Position numbers and translations under genes: made by a program | Notes under the pieces: model-generated | What the model was told of the DNA's origin: nothing | Database searches by the model: none | Seen by the model: only the letters and a program-made list of their open reading frames with translations | DNA from: Chitinophagales bacterium | Lineage (GTDB): Bacteria > Bacteroidota > Bacteroidia > Chitinophagales > Chitinophagaceae | Assembly (NCBI GenBank): GCA_021323755.1 | Contig: JAJPKJ010000036.1 | Span: forward strand, 204,813 to 268,812 | DNA length: 64,000 nucleotides | Direction of reading: 5' to 3' | Part shown: positions 53,277 to 62,439 of the stretch, in pieces | How the letters are laid out: every line of letters starts with the position of its first letter | Numbering within the stretch: position 1 is the stretch's first letter

Positions 53277-54623
53277 ATGGCTACAGGTTCAATTTTAATA
53301 GTCGATGATGAAGAGAAATTACGATCGCTGCTGAAACGAATAATCAGCCTCGAAGGTTTTGTTGTGCATGAAGCTTCCAGTATCAAAGCTGCGAATAAAA
53401 TTCTCGACAAAGAAGCCATTGATGTCCTGCTTTGCGATGTGAAGCTCCCCGATGGCAATGGTGTTGCGTTTACACAAGATGCAAAAAAGAAATTTCCATT
53501 GATAGAAATTATTCTACTCACCGCTTATGGAAATATTGCTGACGGCGTGCAGGCAATGAAATTTGGCGCATTCGATTATATCACGAAAGGTGATGACAAT
53601 GACAAAATTATTCCACTCCTGAATAATGCCCTGCAAAAATCACAATTACAAAAACGAGTTCATGAACTGGAAGCACAGGTTGGAAAAAAATACAGCTTTG
53701 AAAATATACTCGGCGATAGTATTTTGATAAAAGAAGCAGTTGATCTCGCCAAAAAAGTTGCTCCTACAGATGCCACGGTTTTGCTGCTTGGTGAAACAGG
53801 AACTGGTAAAGAAGTTTTTGCTCAGGCCATTCATAATGGCAGTAAGAGATTCGGAAAACCCTTTCTGGCATTAAATTGTAGCGCGTTCAGTCCGGAACTT
53901 TTGGAAAGCGAAATTTTTGGCCATAAAGCCGGTGCCTTTACCAGCGCGATAAAAGATAAAAAAGGTTTGATTGAAGAAGCGGACGAAGGGACATTATTTT
54001 TAGATGAAATCGGTGAGATGCATATTGACCTGCAATCGAAATTGCTTCGCGTATTAGAGACCAATGAATTCATTAAAGTGGGCGATACAAAATCGGTGAA
54101 GGTAGATGTTCGCATTATTGCAGCTACCAATCGCAATCTCCAAAAAGAAGTGAATGAAAGAAAATTCCGGGAAGATCTTTTTTACCGCTTGAATGTTTTT
54201 ACGATTGAATTACCTGCATTGCGAGACAGGAAAAAGGATATTCCATCTCTTGCTGAACATTTCATGAAAATTTTTGCCAACAAATCGCAGAAAAAAATTG
54301 AAGGCATGAGCAAGGATTTTGTTGAGCATTTACAACAACACGATTGGAAAGGAAATATACGCGAGCTAAAAAATGTTGTTGAACGTTCAGTTATTTTAGC
54401 AAATGGCTCACAACTCACAATCGACAGTTTGCCTGTCGAATTACAAACTACAAATTACAAACCACAAGCCTTATCAGCCTTCGACCTGGCAAGCATGGAA
54501 AAACTGCACATCCAGCGAGTGCTTAATCATACCAAAGGAAATAAAACAGAAGCAGCACGATTATTAAACATCGGACTCACCACTTTGTACCGAAAGATTG
54601 AAGAATATAAATTGCAGTACTAA
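53277..54623 (+). CDS. NtrC-type sigma-54-dependent response regulator upstream of kdp
   Basis: 448 residues. Receiver domain with DD at 10-11, phosphoacceptor Asp54 and Lys104; AAA+ domain with Walker A GETGTGK at 172-178, sigma-54 contact loop GAFTSA at 219-224 and Walker B TLFLDE at 239-244; Fis-type helix-turn-helix at the C-terminus (NKTEAARLLNIGLTTLYRKI). It stands where the OmpR-type KdpE would be expected, just before the kdp genes and on the same strand. Its likely kinase partner is the one at 60738-62435, beyond the KdpD sensor. A perfect inverted repeat ATTTTCA-TTT-TGAAAAT (54624-54640) begins right after its stop codon. Its role in kdp control is inferred from position. Confidence 0.92.
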   Translation: MATGSILIVDDEEKLRSLLKRIISLEGFVVHEASSIKAANKILDKEAIDVLLCDVKLPDGNGVAFTQDAKKKFPLIEIILLTAYGNIADGVQAMKFGAFDYITKGDDNDKIIPLLNNALQKSQLQKRVHELEAQVGKKYSFENILGDSILIKEAVDLAKKVAPTDATVLLLGETGTGKEVFAQAIHNGSKRFGKPFLALNCSAFSPELLESEIFGHKAGAFTSAIKDKKGLIEEADEGTLFLDEIGEMHIDLQSKLLRVLETNEFIKVGDTKSVKVDVRIIAATNRNLQKEVNERKFREDLFYRLNVFTIELPALRDRKKDIPSLAEHFMKIFANKSQKKIEGMSKDFVEHLQQHDWKGNIRELKNVVERSVILANGSQLTIDSLPVELQTTNYKPQALSAFDLASMEKLHIQRVLNHTKGNKTEAARLLNIGLTTLYRKIEEYKLQY

Positions 54624-54653
54624 ATTTTCATTTTGAAAATCACCATTTCATTT

Positions 54654-54677
54654 TGGCATGGTTTGCCCAGAATGCCA
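54654..54677 (+). promoter_or_regulatory. Dyad upstream of kdp, candidate activator site
   Basis: TGGCAT-N12-ATGCCA, a perfect 6-bp inverted repeat, about 85-110 bp upstream of the candidate promoter at 54761. Its position fits an enhancer for the NtrC-type regulator encoded just upstream. Only one copy was found. Confidence 0.4.
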
Positions 54678-54760
54678 CATTATTTCCCATCTTGCTGCAA
54701 AAGCTAAAAGCCGCAACTGCAATACATCTCACCTCTCAAATCATACATCCTTCATAATCA

Positions 54761-54774
54761 GGCATACTGTTGGA
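54761..54774 (+). promoter_or_regulatory. Candidate sigma-54-like promoter of the kdp operon
   Basis: GGCATACTGTTGGA keeps the -24 GG and part of the -12 element (TTGG in place of TTGC). It closely resembles GGCACATCATTGGG on the minus strand at the second array regulatory block. It would start transcription about 10-15 nt before the small membrane ORF at 54799. The missing -12 C keeps this tentative. Confidence 0.35.
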
Positions 54775-54798
54775 GTACACCTATTCAAATCATGAACT

Positions 54799-54885
54799 AT
54801 GATGATGACTATTATTTTAATTGTTTCAGGGCTTATTTGCTTTGCCCTCTTTTTTAAATCGATTGATTTTTTTGATGAAGTTTAA
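54799..54885 (+). CDS. 28-residue membrane peptide preceding kdpF
   Basis: Reads MMMTIILIVSGLICFALFF followed by KSIDFFDEV and a stop. One hydrophobic helix of about 17 residues and a short charged tail. It lies 11 nt upstream of kdpF and 176 nt after the regulator gene. Tiny peptides of this form occur before kdpF in other Bacteroidota kdp operons as far as I recall; I cannot verify that here. It may be a further small subunit or stabiliser of the Kdp complex. The start could also be the second or third ATG. Confidence 0.55.
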   Translation: MMMTIILIVSGLICFALFFKSIDFFDEV

Positions 54886-54896
54886 AATTACTCATT

Positions 54897-54977
54897 ATGA
54901 TTACGGCACTTTTTGTTTTATCGATTGCAGTGTTCATTTATCTTTTATACGTATTGATCAAACCGGAAAAATTTTGA
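54897..54977 (+). CDS. kdpF: Potassium-transporting ATPase small subunit KdpF
   Basis: 26 residues, MITALFVLSIAVFIYLLYVL then IKPEKF. One membrane helix followed by the (L/I)xxPE(K)F ending typical of KdpF. KdpF stabilises the KdpABC complex in the inner membrane. It sits directly before kdpA (38-nt gap). Confidence 0.85.
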   Translation: MITALFVLSIAVFIYLLYVLIKPEKF

Positions 54978-55015
54978 TCCCTTAAAAATTCATTAATCTC
55001 TAAATTCAAAAGCTC

Positions 55016-56734
55016 ATGAGCATGGAATTGGTTGGCGTTGTCCTCATATTCTTAATTACAGTCCTCTTATCTTATCCTCTTGGACGCTATCTGGCAAAGG
55101 TTTTTAAAGGAGAAAAAACAATTCTGGATTTTATGAATCCGGTTGAGAAATGGATCTTTCGCATCTGCGGAATAGATCCGCGCAAGAGCATGAATTGGAA
55201 AGAGTTTTTGAAAGCCATGCTCACCATAAATCTCTTATGGTTTGTGTACGGATTTTTTTTATTGATTTTTCAGGATAAACTTCCTTTAAATCCAGATGGC
55301 AATCCTGGTCAAACTCCAGACTTAGCTTTTAACAGTATAGTGAGTTTTGTCACAAATACTAATCTTCAGGATTATTCAGGAGAAAGCGGAGCCACCTACT
55401 TAACACAATTGTTTGTATTCACCTTTCTTCAATTTACCAGCGCAGCAACGGGCATTGCATGCTTAATTGCGCTGTTCAACGGATTAAAGGAAAAGACAAC
55501 TAACAATCTGGGAAATTTCTGGAGCATTTTTGTTAAATCAATCACCCGTGTACTACTTCCGCTATCCGTTATAGTTGCGGTTATTCTTGTATTTAGCGGT
55601 TCTCCTTCCAGCTTTGATGGAAAAGAAACTATTATTACGATGCAGGGAGATACCGTGCAGGTGTCACGTGGCCCGGCCGCAGGAATGATAGCGATTAAAC
55701 AATTAGGCACAAATGGTGGTGGTTATTTTGGCGCCAACTCGGCTCATCCACTGGAGAACCCCAATTACTTTACCAATATGGTAGAGTTGATTTCTATTGT
55801 ATTAATATCTATGGCTTCGATTTTTGCTTTGGGCTTTTACATTAACAAGAAAAAATTTGCGTATGTAATTTTTGGAGTGATGACTTTCTTTTTCGTTTTG
55901 TTCTGCGCCAATAATATTTATTTTGAAACGAAGGGAAATCCGGAATTAGACAAACTTGGCATATCACAACAAGCCGGGAATATGGAAGGAAAAGAGGTTC
56001 GTTTCGGAGCAGCTTCAACGGCCTACTGGAGCGTTATCACTACCTCTACTTCCAACGGATCTGTAAACGGAATGCATGATAGTCTCATGCCCCTTTCTGG
56101 CGGCGTGGTCATGCTCGATATGATGATCAATGCTCTGTACGGAGGGGTGGGCGTAGGCTTGTTGAACTATTTCATCTATATTATTATTGCGGTATTTATT
56201 GCTGGCTTGATGGTTGGCCGCACACCAGAATTTATGGGGCATAAAGTGGAAGCGCGGGAAGTAAAAATTGCGGCGCTTGTTACCCTTTTGTGCGCCTTCC
56301 TGATAAAAGGTGGAACAGCGCTGGCGTCATATATCTTCGTTCATCATCCGAACGCTGATTGGGCAGTAAAACCTTCTGCGTGGTTAAACAATCCCGGGAA
56401 TCATGGTTTCTCAGAAATGCTCTATCAGTATACATCTTCTACAGCCAATAATGGCAGCGGTTTTGAAGGACTTGCAGACAATAACATATTCTGGAATGTT
56501 AGCGCAGGCATCGTAATGCTGTTAGCAAGATTTCTTCCCATCATTGGTCCTGTTGCAATCGCCGGACTTCTTGCAAACAAAAAATATATCCCCGAATCAT
56601 CAGGAACATTAAAAACAGATTCTGTCACTTTCGGAGTAATGACGATAGCAGTTATTGTGATTGTAACCGCATTATCATATTTCCCACCATTGGCACTTGG
56701 ACCAATTGCAGAATATCTGGGTATTCATCATTAA
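55016..56734 (+). CDS. kdpA: Potassium-transporting ATPase subunit KdpA
   Basis: 572 residues, about ten membrane helices. KdpA is the K+ channel-like subunit with four pseudo-repeats. The four selectivity-filter segments are visible: SFVTNTNLQDYSGE, QLGTNGGGYFGANSAHP, TTSTSNGSVN and SSTANNGSGF. Length is close to the E. coli protein (557). The start could be Met1 or Met3. It is followed after 21 nt by kdpB. Confidence 0.97.
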   Translation: MSMELVGVVLIFLITVLLSYPLGRYLAKVFKGEKTILDFMNPVEKWIFRICGIDPRKSMNWKEFLKAMLTINLLWFVYGFFLLIFQDKLPLNPDGNPGQTPDLAFNSIVSFVTNTNLQDYSGESGATYLTQLFVFTFLQFTSAATGIACLIALFNGLKEKTTNNLGNFWSIFVKSITRVLLPLSVIVAVILVFSGSPSSFDGKETIITMQGDTVQVSRGPAAGMIAIKQLGTNGGGYFGANSAHPLENPNYFTNMVELISIVLISMASIFALGFYINKKKFAYVIFGVMTFFFVLFCANNIYFETKGNPELDKLGISQQAGNMEGKEVRFGAASTAYWSVITTSTSNGSVNGMHDSLMPLSGGVVMLDMMINALYGGVGVGLLNYFIYIIIAVFIAGLMVGRTPEFMGHKVEAREVKIAALVTLLCAFLIKGGTALASYIFVHHPNADWAVKPSAWLNNPGNHGFSEMLYQYTSSTANNGSGFEGLADNNIFWNVSAGIVMLLARFLPIIGPVAIAGLLANKKYIPESSGTLKTDSVTFGVMTIAVIVIVTALSYFPPLALGPIAEYLGIHH

Positions 56735-56755
56735 ACAGTTGAAAAGATAAATATT

Positions 56756-58801
56756 ATGAAAAGAAATAGAAATTCATCATTGTTTCCTCGCGATCTCGTA
56801 ATGGAGTCGTTGAAACAATCGTTCGTAAAACTAAAGCCTGGCATCATGGTAAAAAATCCGGTGATGTTTACTGTATATATCGGAACCATTATAATGCTTG
56901 CGGTATGTATATGGATTCAACAGGGAGAAAAATCGCAGGGTAGTCTTGCCTATAATATTGTCATTTTTTCTGTTCTGTTCGTTACTTTATTGTTCGCCAA
57001 TTTTGCAGAAGCAATTGCTGAGGCAAGAGGCAAAGCGCAGGCGAACAGTCTCAGAAAAACAAGAGAAGACACACCTGCTAAAAAAGTATTTGCTGTTGGG
57101 GAAATATATGTAGATGAAGTAAAAGTCGTTCCCTCTTCACAATTAAGAAAAGGTGATTTTTTTATTTGTGAAGCGGGTGATACTATCCCGATGGATGGTG
57201 AGATCGTGGAAGGATTGGCCACGATTGATGAAAGCGCCATTACCGGAGAAAGCGCACCGGTAATACGTGAATCAGGCGGAGACAAATCTTCAGTTACAGG
57301 CGGTACAAAAGTATTGAGCGATAAAATAAAAGTTCAGGTAACCACCAATCCTGGCGAAAGTTTTTTAGACAAAATGATCGCTTTGGTAGAAGGGGCAAGC
57401 AGACAAAAAACACCTAACGAAATCGCGCTTACCATTTTATTGGCTTGTTTCACTTTAATTTTTTTAATTGTTTGTGTTACGCTAAAACCCTTTGGCGACT
57501 ACGCCAATACTCCAATCACAATCGCTGCTTTTGTTTCTTTATATGTTTGTTTAATTCCAACAACAATTGGCGGTTTACTCAGCGCTATTGGTATCGCTGG
57601 TATGGACAGAGCACTCCGTGCGAATGTGATCACTAAAAGTGGCAAAGCCGTTGAAACTGCAGGCGACCTGGATACGCTATTGCTTGACAAAACCGGAACG
57701 ATTACTATTGGCAACAGAAAAGCAACTCATTTCTGGGCAGCGAAAAATGTTGATGAAAAAATTTTCGTAGAGGCATGTGCGTTAGCTTCGCTTGCCGACG
57801 CAACACCAGAAGGAAAATCAATTGTAGAATTGTCCGGCATCAACCCAAATAATTTCAGCACAAATGGCGCAAGGTTTATTGAGTTTACTGCAGAAACAAG
57901 AAGCAGCGGTATTGATCTTCCCAGCGGTTTAAAAATCCGCAAAGGCGCTTTTGATTCAATAAGAAATTTGGTCACAAGAGCAGGTAATGTTTTTCCAATA
58001 GAAACAGAAGAAAGAGTGAAAACAATTTCGAGTAATGGTGGCACACCACTGGTAGTAAGTCAGAATTCGGACGTGATTGGCGTGATTGAACTGCAGGACA
58101 TCATCAAACCCGGCATCCAGGAGCGTTTTGGACGTTTGCGCAAAATGGGGGTAAAAACAGTTATGGTTACCGGCGATAATCCGCTTACTGCAAAATATAT
58201 TGCTGACAAAGCAGGTGTTGATGACTTTATTGCTGAAGCAAAACCTGAAGACAAAATGAATTATATTAAAAAAGAACAGCAAGGTGGTAAACTTGTGGCG
58301 ATGATGGGTGATGGAACTAACGACGCGCCTGCACTTGCACAAGCAGATGTTGGCGTTGCCATGAACAGCGGAACTCAAGCTGCCAAAGAAGCAGGAAATA
58401 TGGTTGATTTGGATAATGATCCTACCAAGTTGATAGAGATTGTTGAAATTGGCAAACAATTATTAATGACGAGAGGAACGCTCACCACATTTTCCATAGC
58501 CAATGATGTGGCAAAATATTTCGCCATTGTTCCGGCCTTGTTTATTACTTCAATCCCTGCATTGCAGGCATTGAATATTATGAACCTGAAAAGCGGGCAA
58601 AGTGCAATTCTCTCCGCAGTTATTTTTAATGCCATTATCATACCTATCCTTATCCCATTGGCGCTGCGCGGGGTGGCATACAAACCCATTGGCGCAAGTG
58701 CGCTGCTGAGAAGGAATCTTTTGATTTATGGATTAGGTGGCATCATTGCTCCGTTTATAGGAATAAAGTTGATTGATATGTTATTAGCCGTATTTATGTA
58801 A
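56756..58801 (+). CDS. kdpB: Potassium-transporting P-type ATPase subunit KdpB
   Basis: 681 residues, the energising P-type ATPase of Kdp. Actuator motif TGES at 163-166, phosphorylation site Asp311 in DKTGTIT, MVTGDNP and [11 protein letters not shown] in the P domain, and KSGQ near the C-terminal helices. All catalytic motifs are intact. It follows kdpA by 21 nt and precedes kdpC by 23 nt. Confidence 0.97.
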   Translation: MKRNRNSSLFPRDLVMESLKQSFVKLKPGIMVKNPVMFTVYIGTIIMLAVCIWIQQGEKSQGSLAYNIVIFSVLFVTLLFANFAEAIAEARGKAQANSLRKTREDTPAKKVFAVGEIYVDEVKVVPSSQLRKGDFFICEAGDTIPMDGEIVEGLATIDESAITGESAPVIRESGGDKSSVTGGTKVLSDKIKVQVTTNPGESFLDKMIALVEGASRQKTPNEIALTILLACFTLIFLIVCVTLKPFGDYANTPITIAAFVSLYVCLIPTTIGGLLSAIGIAGMDRALRANVITKSGKAVETAGDLDTLLLDKTGTITIGNRKATHFWAAKNVDEKIFVEACALASLADATPEGKSIVELSGINPNNFSTNGARFIEFTAETRSSGIDLPSGLKIRKGAFDSIRNLVTRAGNVFPIETEERVKTISSNGGTPLVVSQNSDVIGVIELQDIIKPGIQERFGRLRKMGVKTVMVTGDNPLTAKYIADKAGVDDFIAEAKPEDKMNYIKKEQQGGKLVAMMGDGTNDAPALAQADVGVAMNSGTQAAKEAGNMVDLDNDPTKLIEIVEIGKQLLMTRGTLTTFSIANDVAKYFAIVPALFITSIPALQALNIMNLKSGQSAILSAVIFNAIIIPILIPLALRGVAYKPIGASALLRRNLLIYGLGGIIAPFIGIKLIDMLLAVFM

Positions 58802-58824
58802 TGACATCCTAAAATATTCAAAAC

Positions 58825-59388
58825 ATGAAAAAATATATTTTGCCCTCAATAAAATTAACACTGGTACTCCTTGTAATTTGCTCTGTGATTTACCCATTGG
58901 CCATTGCCGGAATAGGAAAATTTGCACCCGGCGGCGGAAAAGGAAAAACATTGAGCGTTAACGGAAAAATTGTGGGATATGCTGATATCGGCCAGAAGTT
59001 TGACCAGGATAAATATTTTTGGAGTCGTCCTTCCGCAGTTGCTTATAATGCCGCCGGGAGTGCTGGAAGCAATAAAGGCCCTACAAATCCAGATTACCTG
59101 AAAGATGTTCAATCAAAAATAGATACGTTTTTAGCGCATAATCCCGGAGTAAAAAAGGAAGACATTCCTGTTGATATGGTTACATATTCTGGTAGTGGTT
59201 TGGATCCTGATATATCTCCCGCCGGCGCTTACATTCAAGTAGCAAGAGTTGCAAAGGTCAGGGGACTAACAAAGGATAAAGTGAAAATTCTGGTAGATGA
59301 ACATATAGAAAAACCTTTTTTAGGGTTTTTCGGAATAGAAAAAGTGAATGTGTTGAAATTGAATATAGACCTGGATAAGCTGAATTGA
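58825..59388 (+). CDS. kdpC: Potassium-transporting ATPase subunit KdpC
   Basis: 187 residues. One N-terminal membrane helix (about 9-30) and a periplasmic domain with the family segments FWSRPSA (66-72), GSNKGPTNPDYL and SGLDPDISPAGAYIQVARVA. KdpC assists K+ and ATP affinity in the complex. Last gene of kdpFABC; a terminator-like hairpin follows. Confidence 0.95.
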   Translation: MKKYILPSIKLTLVLLVICSVIYPLAIAGIGKFAPGGGKGKTLSVNGKIVGYADIGQKFDQDKYFWSRPSAVAYNAAGSAGSNKGPTNPDYLKDVQSKIDTFLAHNPGVKKEDIPVDMVTYSGSGLDPDISPAGAYIQVARVAKVRGLTKDKVKILVDEHIEKPFLGFFGIEKVNVLKLNIDLDKLN

Positions 59389-59440
59389 CTGGTATAGCAA
59401 TTAAATATCTTTTGGTTTTAATTTTGGCTTTATGCGTAAT

Positions 59441-59474
59441 ACGGTGCTTCTCGAATTTGGGAAGTGCCGTTTTG
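59441..59474 (+). terminator. Terminator-like hairpin after kdpC
   Basis: Arms ACGGTGCTTCTC (59441-59452) and GGGAAGTGCCGT (59459-59470) form a 12-bp stem including three G-T pairs, with the 6-nt loop GAATTT, followed by TTTT-G. It is 53 nt past the kdpC stop and would separate kdpFABC from the sensor genes. Confidence 0.6.
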
Positions 59475-59483
59475 TATGAAATC

Positions 59484-59560
59484 GCTCAATAGAATTGTTG
59501 TAATAAAAAGTGATTGCCCTGCCTGCGATAGGCACACCGATGTTGAAAAAAGGACAATTG
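59484..59560 (+). repeat. Intergenic hairpin repeat, copy d
   Basis: GCTCAATAGAATTGTTGTA, then a TGCCT-gcgat-AGGCA palindrome (59520-59534), then CACCGATGTTGAAAAAAGGA. The outer parts match copy a (6422-6480) and the middle and right part match copy c (21624-21687, inverted). It occupies most of the gap between the kdpC terminator and the KdpD sensor gene. Confidence 0.5.
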
Positions 59561-59611
59561 TTCAATTTATAAAAAATCGTAAATCATCATTCGCAAATTG
59601 AAAATACGCTA

Positions 59612-60736
59612 ATGCCCGACAAAGATCAAAACGCACAACATTTTCTGGAACTTATTCGTCAATCCAGACGAGGCAAGTTTAAGATTTATATTGGCATGAG
59701 CGCTGGCGTTGGCAAGACTTTTCGTATGCTGCAGGAAGCACAGACATTATTACGAAACGGCGTTGATATTAAGATCGGTTATATAGAAACACATGGACGT
59801 GCCGAAACGCACGAATTGCTCGAGGGGCTCCCGGTTATTCCCCGAAGAAAGCTTTTTTACAAAGGAAAAGAACTTGAAGAAATGGATATGCAGGCGATCT
59901 TGAATCTTCATCCTGAAGTTGTTGTTGTTGATGAACTCGCCCACACCAATATTGAAGGAAGCAAGAATGAAAAACGTTGGCAGGATGTGATGGAAATTCT
60001 AGATGCAGGCATTAATGTGATCAGCGCTGTTAATATTCAACACATTGAAAGCCTAAACGAAGAAGTAAAGGGAATCACAGGCATTGATGTTACAGAACGC
60101 GTGCCAGACCGCATTTTACAAGAAGCCGATGAAGTAGTTAATATTGATTTAACGGCGGATGAATTGGTAACACGTTTAAAAGAAGGAAAAATCTATTCAC
60201 GGGATAAAATTGATATCGCACTAAAAAATTTTTTCCAATCCGAAAAAATTTTGCAGTTGCGTGAGCTGGCATTAAAAGAAGTTGCGGCGCAAGTTGAACG
60301 GAAAATTGAAACGGAACTCCCCCGGGGAGCGCATCTTCGGCCTGAACTTTTTCTTGCGTGCATCAGCAGCAATTATGAAATTGCCACAAAAGTAATTCGA
60401 AAGACTGCAAGATTGGCAACCTATTATCATTCCAAATGGTATTTGTTATATGTACAAACGCCAAAAGAGGATGGCGATAAAATAGGGTTAGCTGCTCAAC
60501 GGCATCTAATAAATAATTTCAAATTGGCAACCGAATTGGGTGCCGAGGTAATTCGAATAAAACAAAATAATATTGCAAAAGGCATTATTGAAGTAGCCGA
60601 ACAAAAAAAAGTGACAACTATATGTATTGGCAAACCACATCTCACCTTATTCAATGTAATTTTAAGCACGGCTGTGTTTAATCAATTATTAAATAAACTC
60701 GCTGCATCTGATATTGATGTAGTAATTCTTTCATAA
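59612..60736 (+). CDS. kdpD: KdpD sensor domain without kinase (split KdpD)
   Basis: 374 residues against about 890 in E. coli KdpD. Residues 20-230 are the KdpD N-terminal domain with Walker A GMSAGVGKT at 28-36 and DELAHTN at 107-113. Residues about 245-374 are a universal-stress-protein domain (GKPHLTLFN near the end). The four membrane helices, GAF and kinase domains of full-length KdpD are absent. The histidine kinase gene starts one base after the stop codon, so the pair probably acts as a split sensor: cytoplasmic K+ or nucleotide sensing here, phosphorylation by the partner. Signalling between them is inferred. Confidence 0.92.
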   Translation: MPDKDQNAQHFLELIRQSRRGKFKIYIGMSAGVGKTFRMLQEAQTLLRNGVDIKIGYIETHGRAETHELLEGLPVIPRRKLFYKGKELEEMDMQAILNLHPEVVVVDELAHTNIEGSKNEKRWQDVMEILDAGINVISAVNIQHIESLNEEVKGITGIDVTERVPDRILQEADEVVNIDLTADELVTRLKEGKIYSRDKIDIALKNFFQSEKILQLRELALKEVAAQVERKIETELPRGAHLRPELFLACISSNYEIATKVIRKTARLATYYHSKWYLLYVQTPKEDGDKIGLAAQRHLINNFKLATELGAEVIRIKQNNIAKGIIEVAEQKKVTTICIGKPHLTLFNVILSTAVFNQLLNKLAASDIDVVILS

Positions 60737-60737
60737 C

Positions 60738-62435
60738 ATGAGCATCCATTTAAAAACAAAACTGTCTTTTGGATTAATTTTCCTGTTTATTGTAATATTA
60801 TTATTCGGGATACTCGGAATATATTATGTCAACCGCTTAGGCAATGATGCTGGACTGGTCTTGAAAAATAACTATGAGTCGCTGGTTTATTGCAATAACA
60901 TGATGAAGGCATTGGAAAATATCCGATCAAGAAAAGATGCTGCCGCAGAATTTCGTGATAATCTTACAAAACAACAAGCCAACATTACTGAAGTTGGCGA
61001 AAAAGAAGCCACAGATGAATTGACAAAAAATTTCGGTGAATTATTGGCCAATCCTGACGATTCTACCAATTATCCTGAGATACGCGAATCACTTAATCAA
61101 ATTTCGGAGTTAAATCAAATGGCGATACTAAGAAAGAATTCTGCTGCACAGCATACCGCCGAAAACGCGAAGCTTGGATTGACCATTTTATTCACCATTC
61201 TTACATTAATATCATTCACATTCATATTTAATTTACCGGGAATTATTTCTAACCCCATAAGGGCTCTGTCTGAAGGCATTCAAGAGATCGCCAATAAAAA
61301 TTATCAAAAAAGAATCTTTCTTAAACAGGATGATGAATTCGGCGATCTCGCCAATACGTTTAATTTGATGGCCCAAAAATTAGATGAATATGAGAACAGC
61401 AATCTTGCCCAGATAAAATTTGAAAAAAGCCGGATCGAAACCATCATTAATCAAATGCATGATGGTATTATCGGATTGGATGACAGAAAGAGTATTCTCT
61501 TTCTGAATGCAGTAGCAGAAAAATTATTAGGGTTGAAAGAAAAAGATATTATCGGGAAATACGCTCCTGACGTAGCTTTGAAGAATGATCTGATGAGAAA
61601 TCTTTTACAATCGAACGAAGAAAAAAAAGAATTGAAAATTTTTGCTGATAACAAAGAAAGCTATTTTAATAAAGATGTTTTGAGTGTAACCAATAATGAA
61701 CAAATCATCGGCCAAGTTATTGTTTTGCGCAACATAACCATCTTTCACGAACTCAATGAGGCAAAAACAAATTTCATTGCCACTGTTTCTCACGAGTTAA
61801 AAACGCCTATCTCATCCATTAAAATGAGCGCTCAATTATTAAACGATGAACGCATTGGTTCATTAAGCAATGAACAAAAAGAGCTTTCAAACAGTATTGT
61901 TGAGGACGCAGACAGGCTTTTGAAGATCACCGGCGAATTGTTGAATATGACGCAGGTTGAAACAGGAAATATTCAGTTAAAAATACAGGCTACTGCACCA
62001 ACAGTTGTTGTTGAACAATCTGTGGGGGCTGTTCGTTTTCAGGCACAACAAAAAAATATCGCGATCAATATTCACCATAATGACCCTTTGCCAAACGTTA
62101 CTGTTGATGCGGAAAAGACGGCCTGGGTATTGATCAATCTGCTTACCAATGCCATAAAATTTTCTCCGGACTCAAGCGCAATTGACGTTGATGTTTATAA
62201 GAAAGACAATTTTGTTGAGTTCGCTGTTCAGGATCATGGAAAAGGCATTGAAGAAAAATACCTTCCAAAAATATTCGACCGTTATTATAAAGTGCCAGGA
62301 AGTTTTGAAAGAAGCGGAACAGGATTAGGACTCGCTATTTCAAAAGAATTTATTGAAGCACAAGGCGGCGAAATATGGGCGCAGAGCAGCATTGGCGAAG
62401 GAAGTCGGTTTGGGTTTAAATTTAAAATTGCATAA
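60738..62435 (+). CDS. HAMP/PAS sensor histidine kinase paired with the KdpD sensor
   Basis: 565 residues. Membrane helix 1 at 9-31, periplasmic four-helix-type region (32-143), membrane helix 2 at 145-169, HAMP (about 171-222), PAS domain (about 230-335), phosphoacceptor His352 in SHELKTP, ATPase domain with NLLTNAIKFSP, DHGKGI and GTGLGLAIS. It begins one base after the KdpD stop, so is cotranslated. It supplies the kinase function missing from the split KdpD. Its likely target is the NtrC-type regulator at 53277, although hybrid arrangements cannot be excluded. The next gene converges with a 4-nt gap. Confidence 0.92.
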   Translation: MSIHLKTKLSFGLIFLFIVILLFGILGIYYVNRLGNDAGLVLKNNYESLVYCNNMMKALENIRSRKDAAAEFRDNLTKQQANITEVGEKEATDELTKNFGELLANPDDSTNYPEIRESLNQISELNQMAILRKNSAAQHTAENAKLGLTILFTILTLISFTFIFNLPGIISNPIRALSEGIQEIANKNYQKRIFLKQDDEFGDLANTFNLMAQKLDEYENSNLAQIKFEKSRIETIINQMHDGIIGLDDRKSILFLNAVAEKLLGLKEKDIIGKYAPDVALKNDLMRNLLQSNEEKKELKIFADNKESYFNKDVLSVTNNEQIIGQVIVLRNITIFHELNEAKTNFIATVSHELKTPISSIKMSAQLLNDERIGSLSNEQKELSNSIVEDADRLLKITGELLNMTQVETGNIQLKIQATAPTVVVEQSVGAVRFQAQQKNIAINIHHNDPLPNVTVDAEKTAWVLINLLTNAIKFSPDSSAIDVDVYKKDNFVEFAVQDHGKGIEEKYLPKIFDRYYKVPGSFERSGTGLGLAISKEFIEAQGGEIWAQSSIGEGSRFGFKFKIA

Positions 62436-62439
62436 GATT

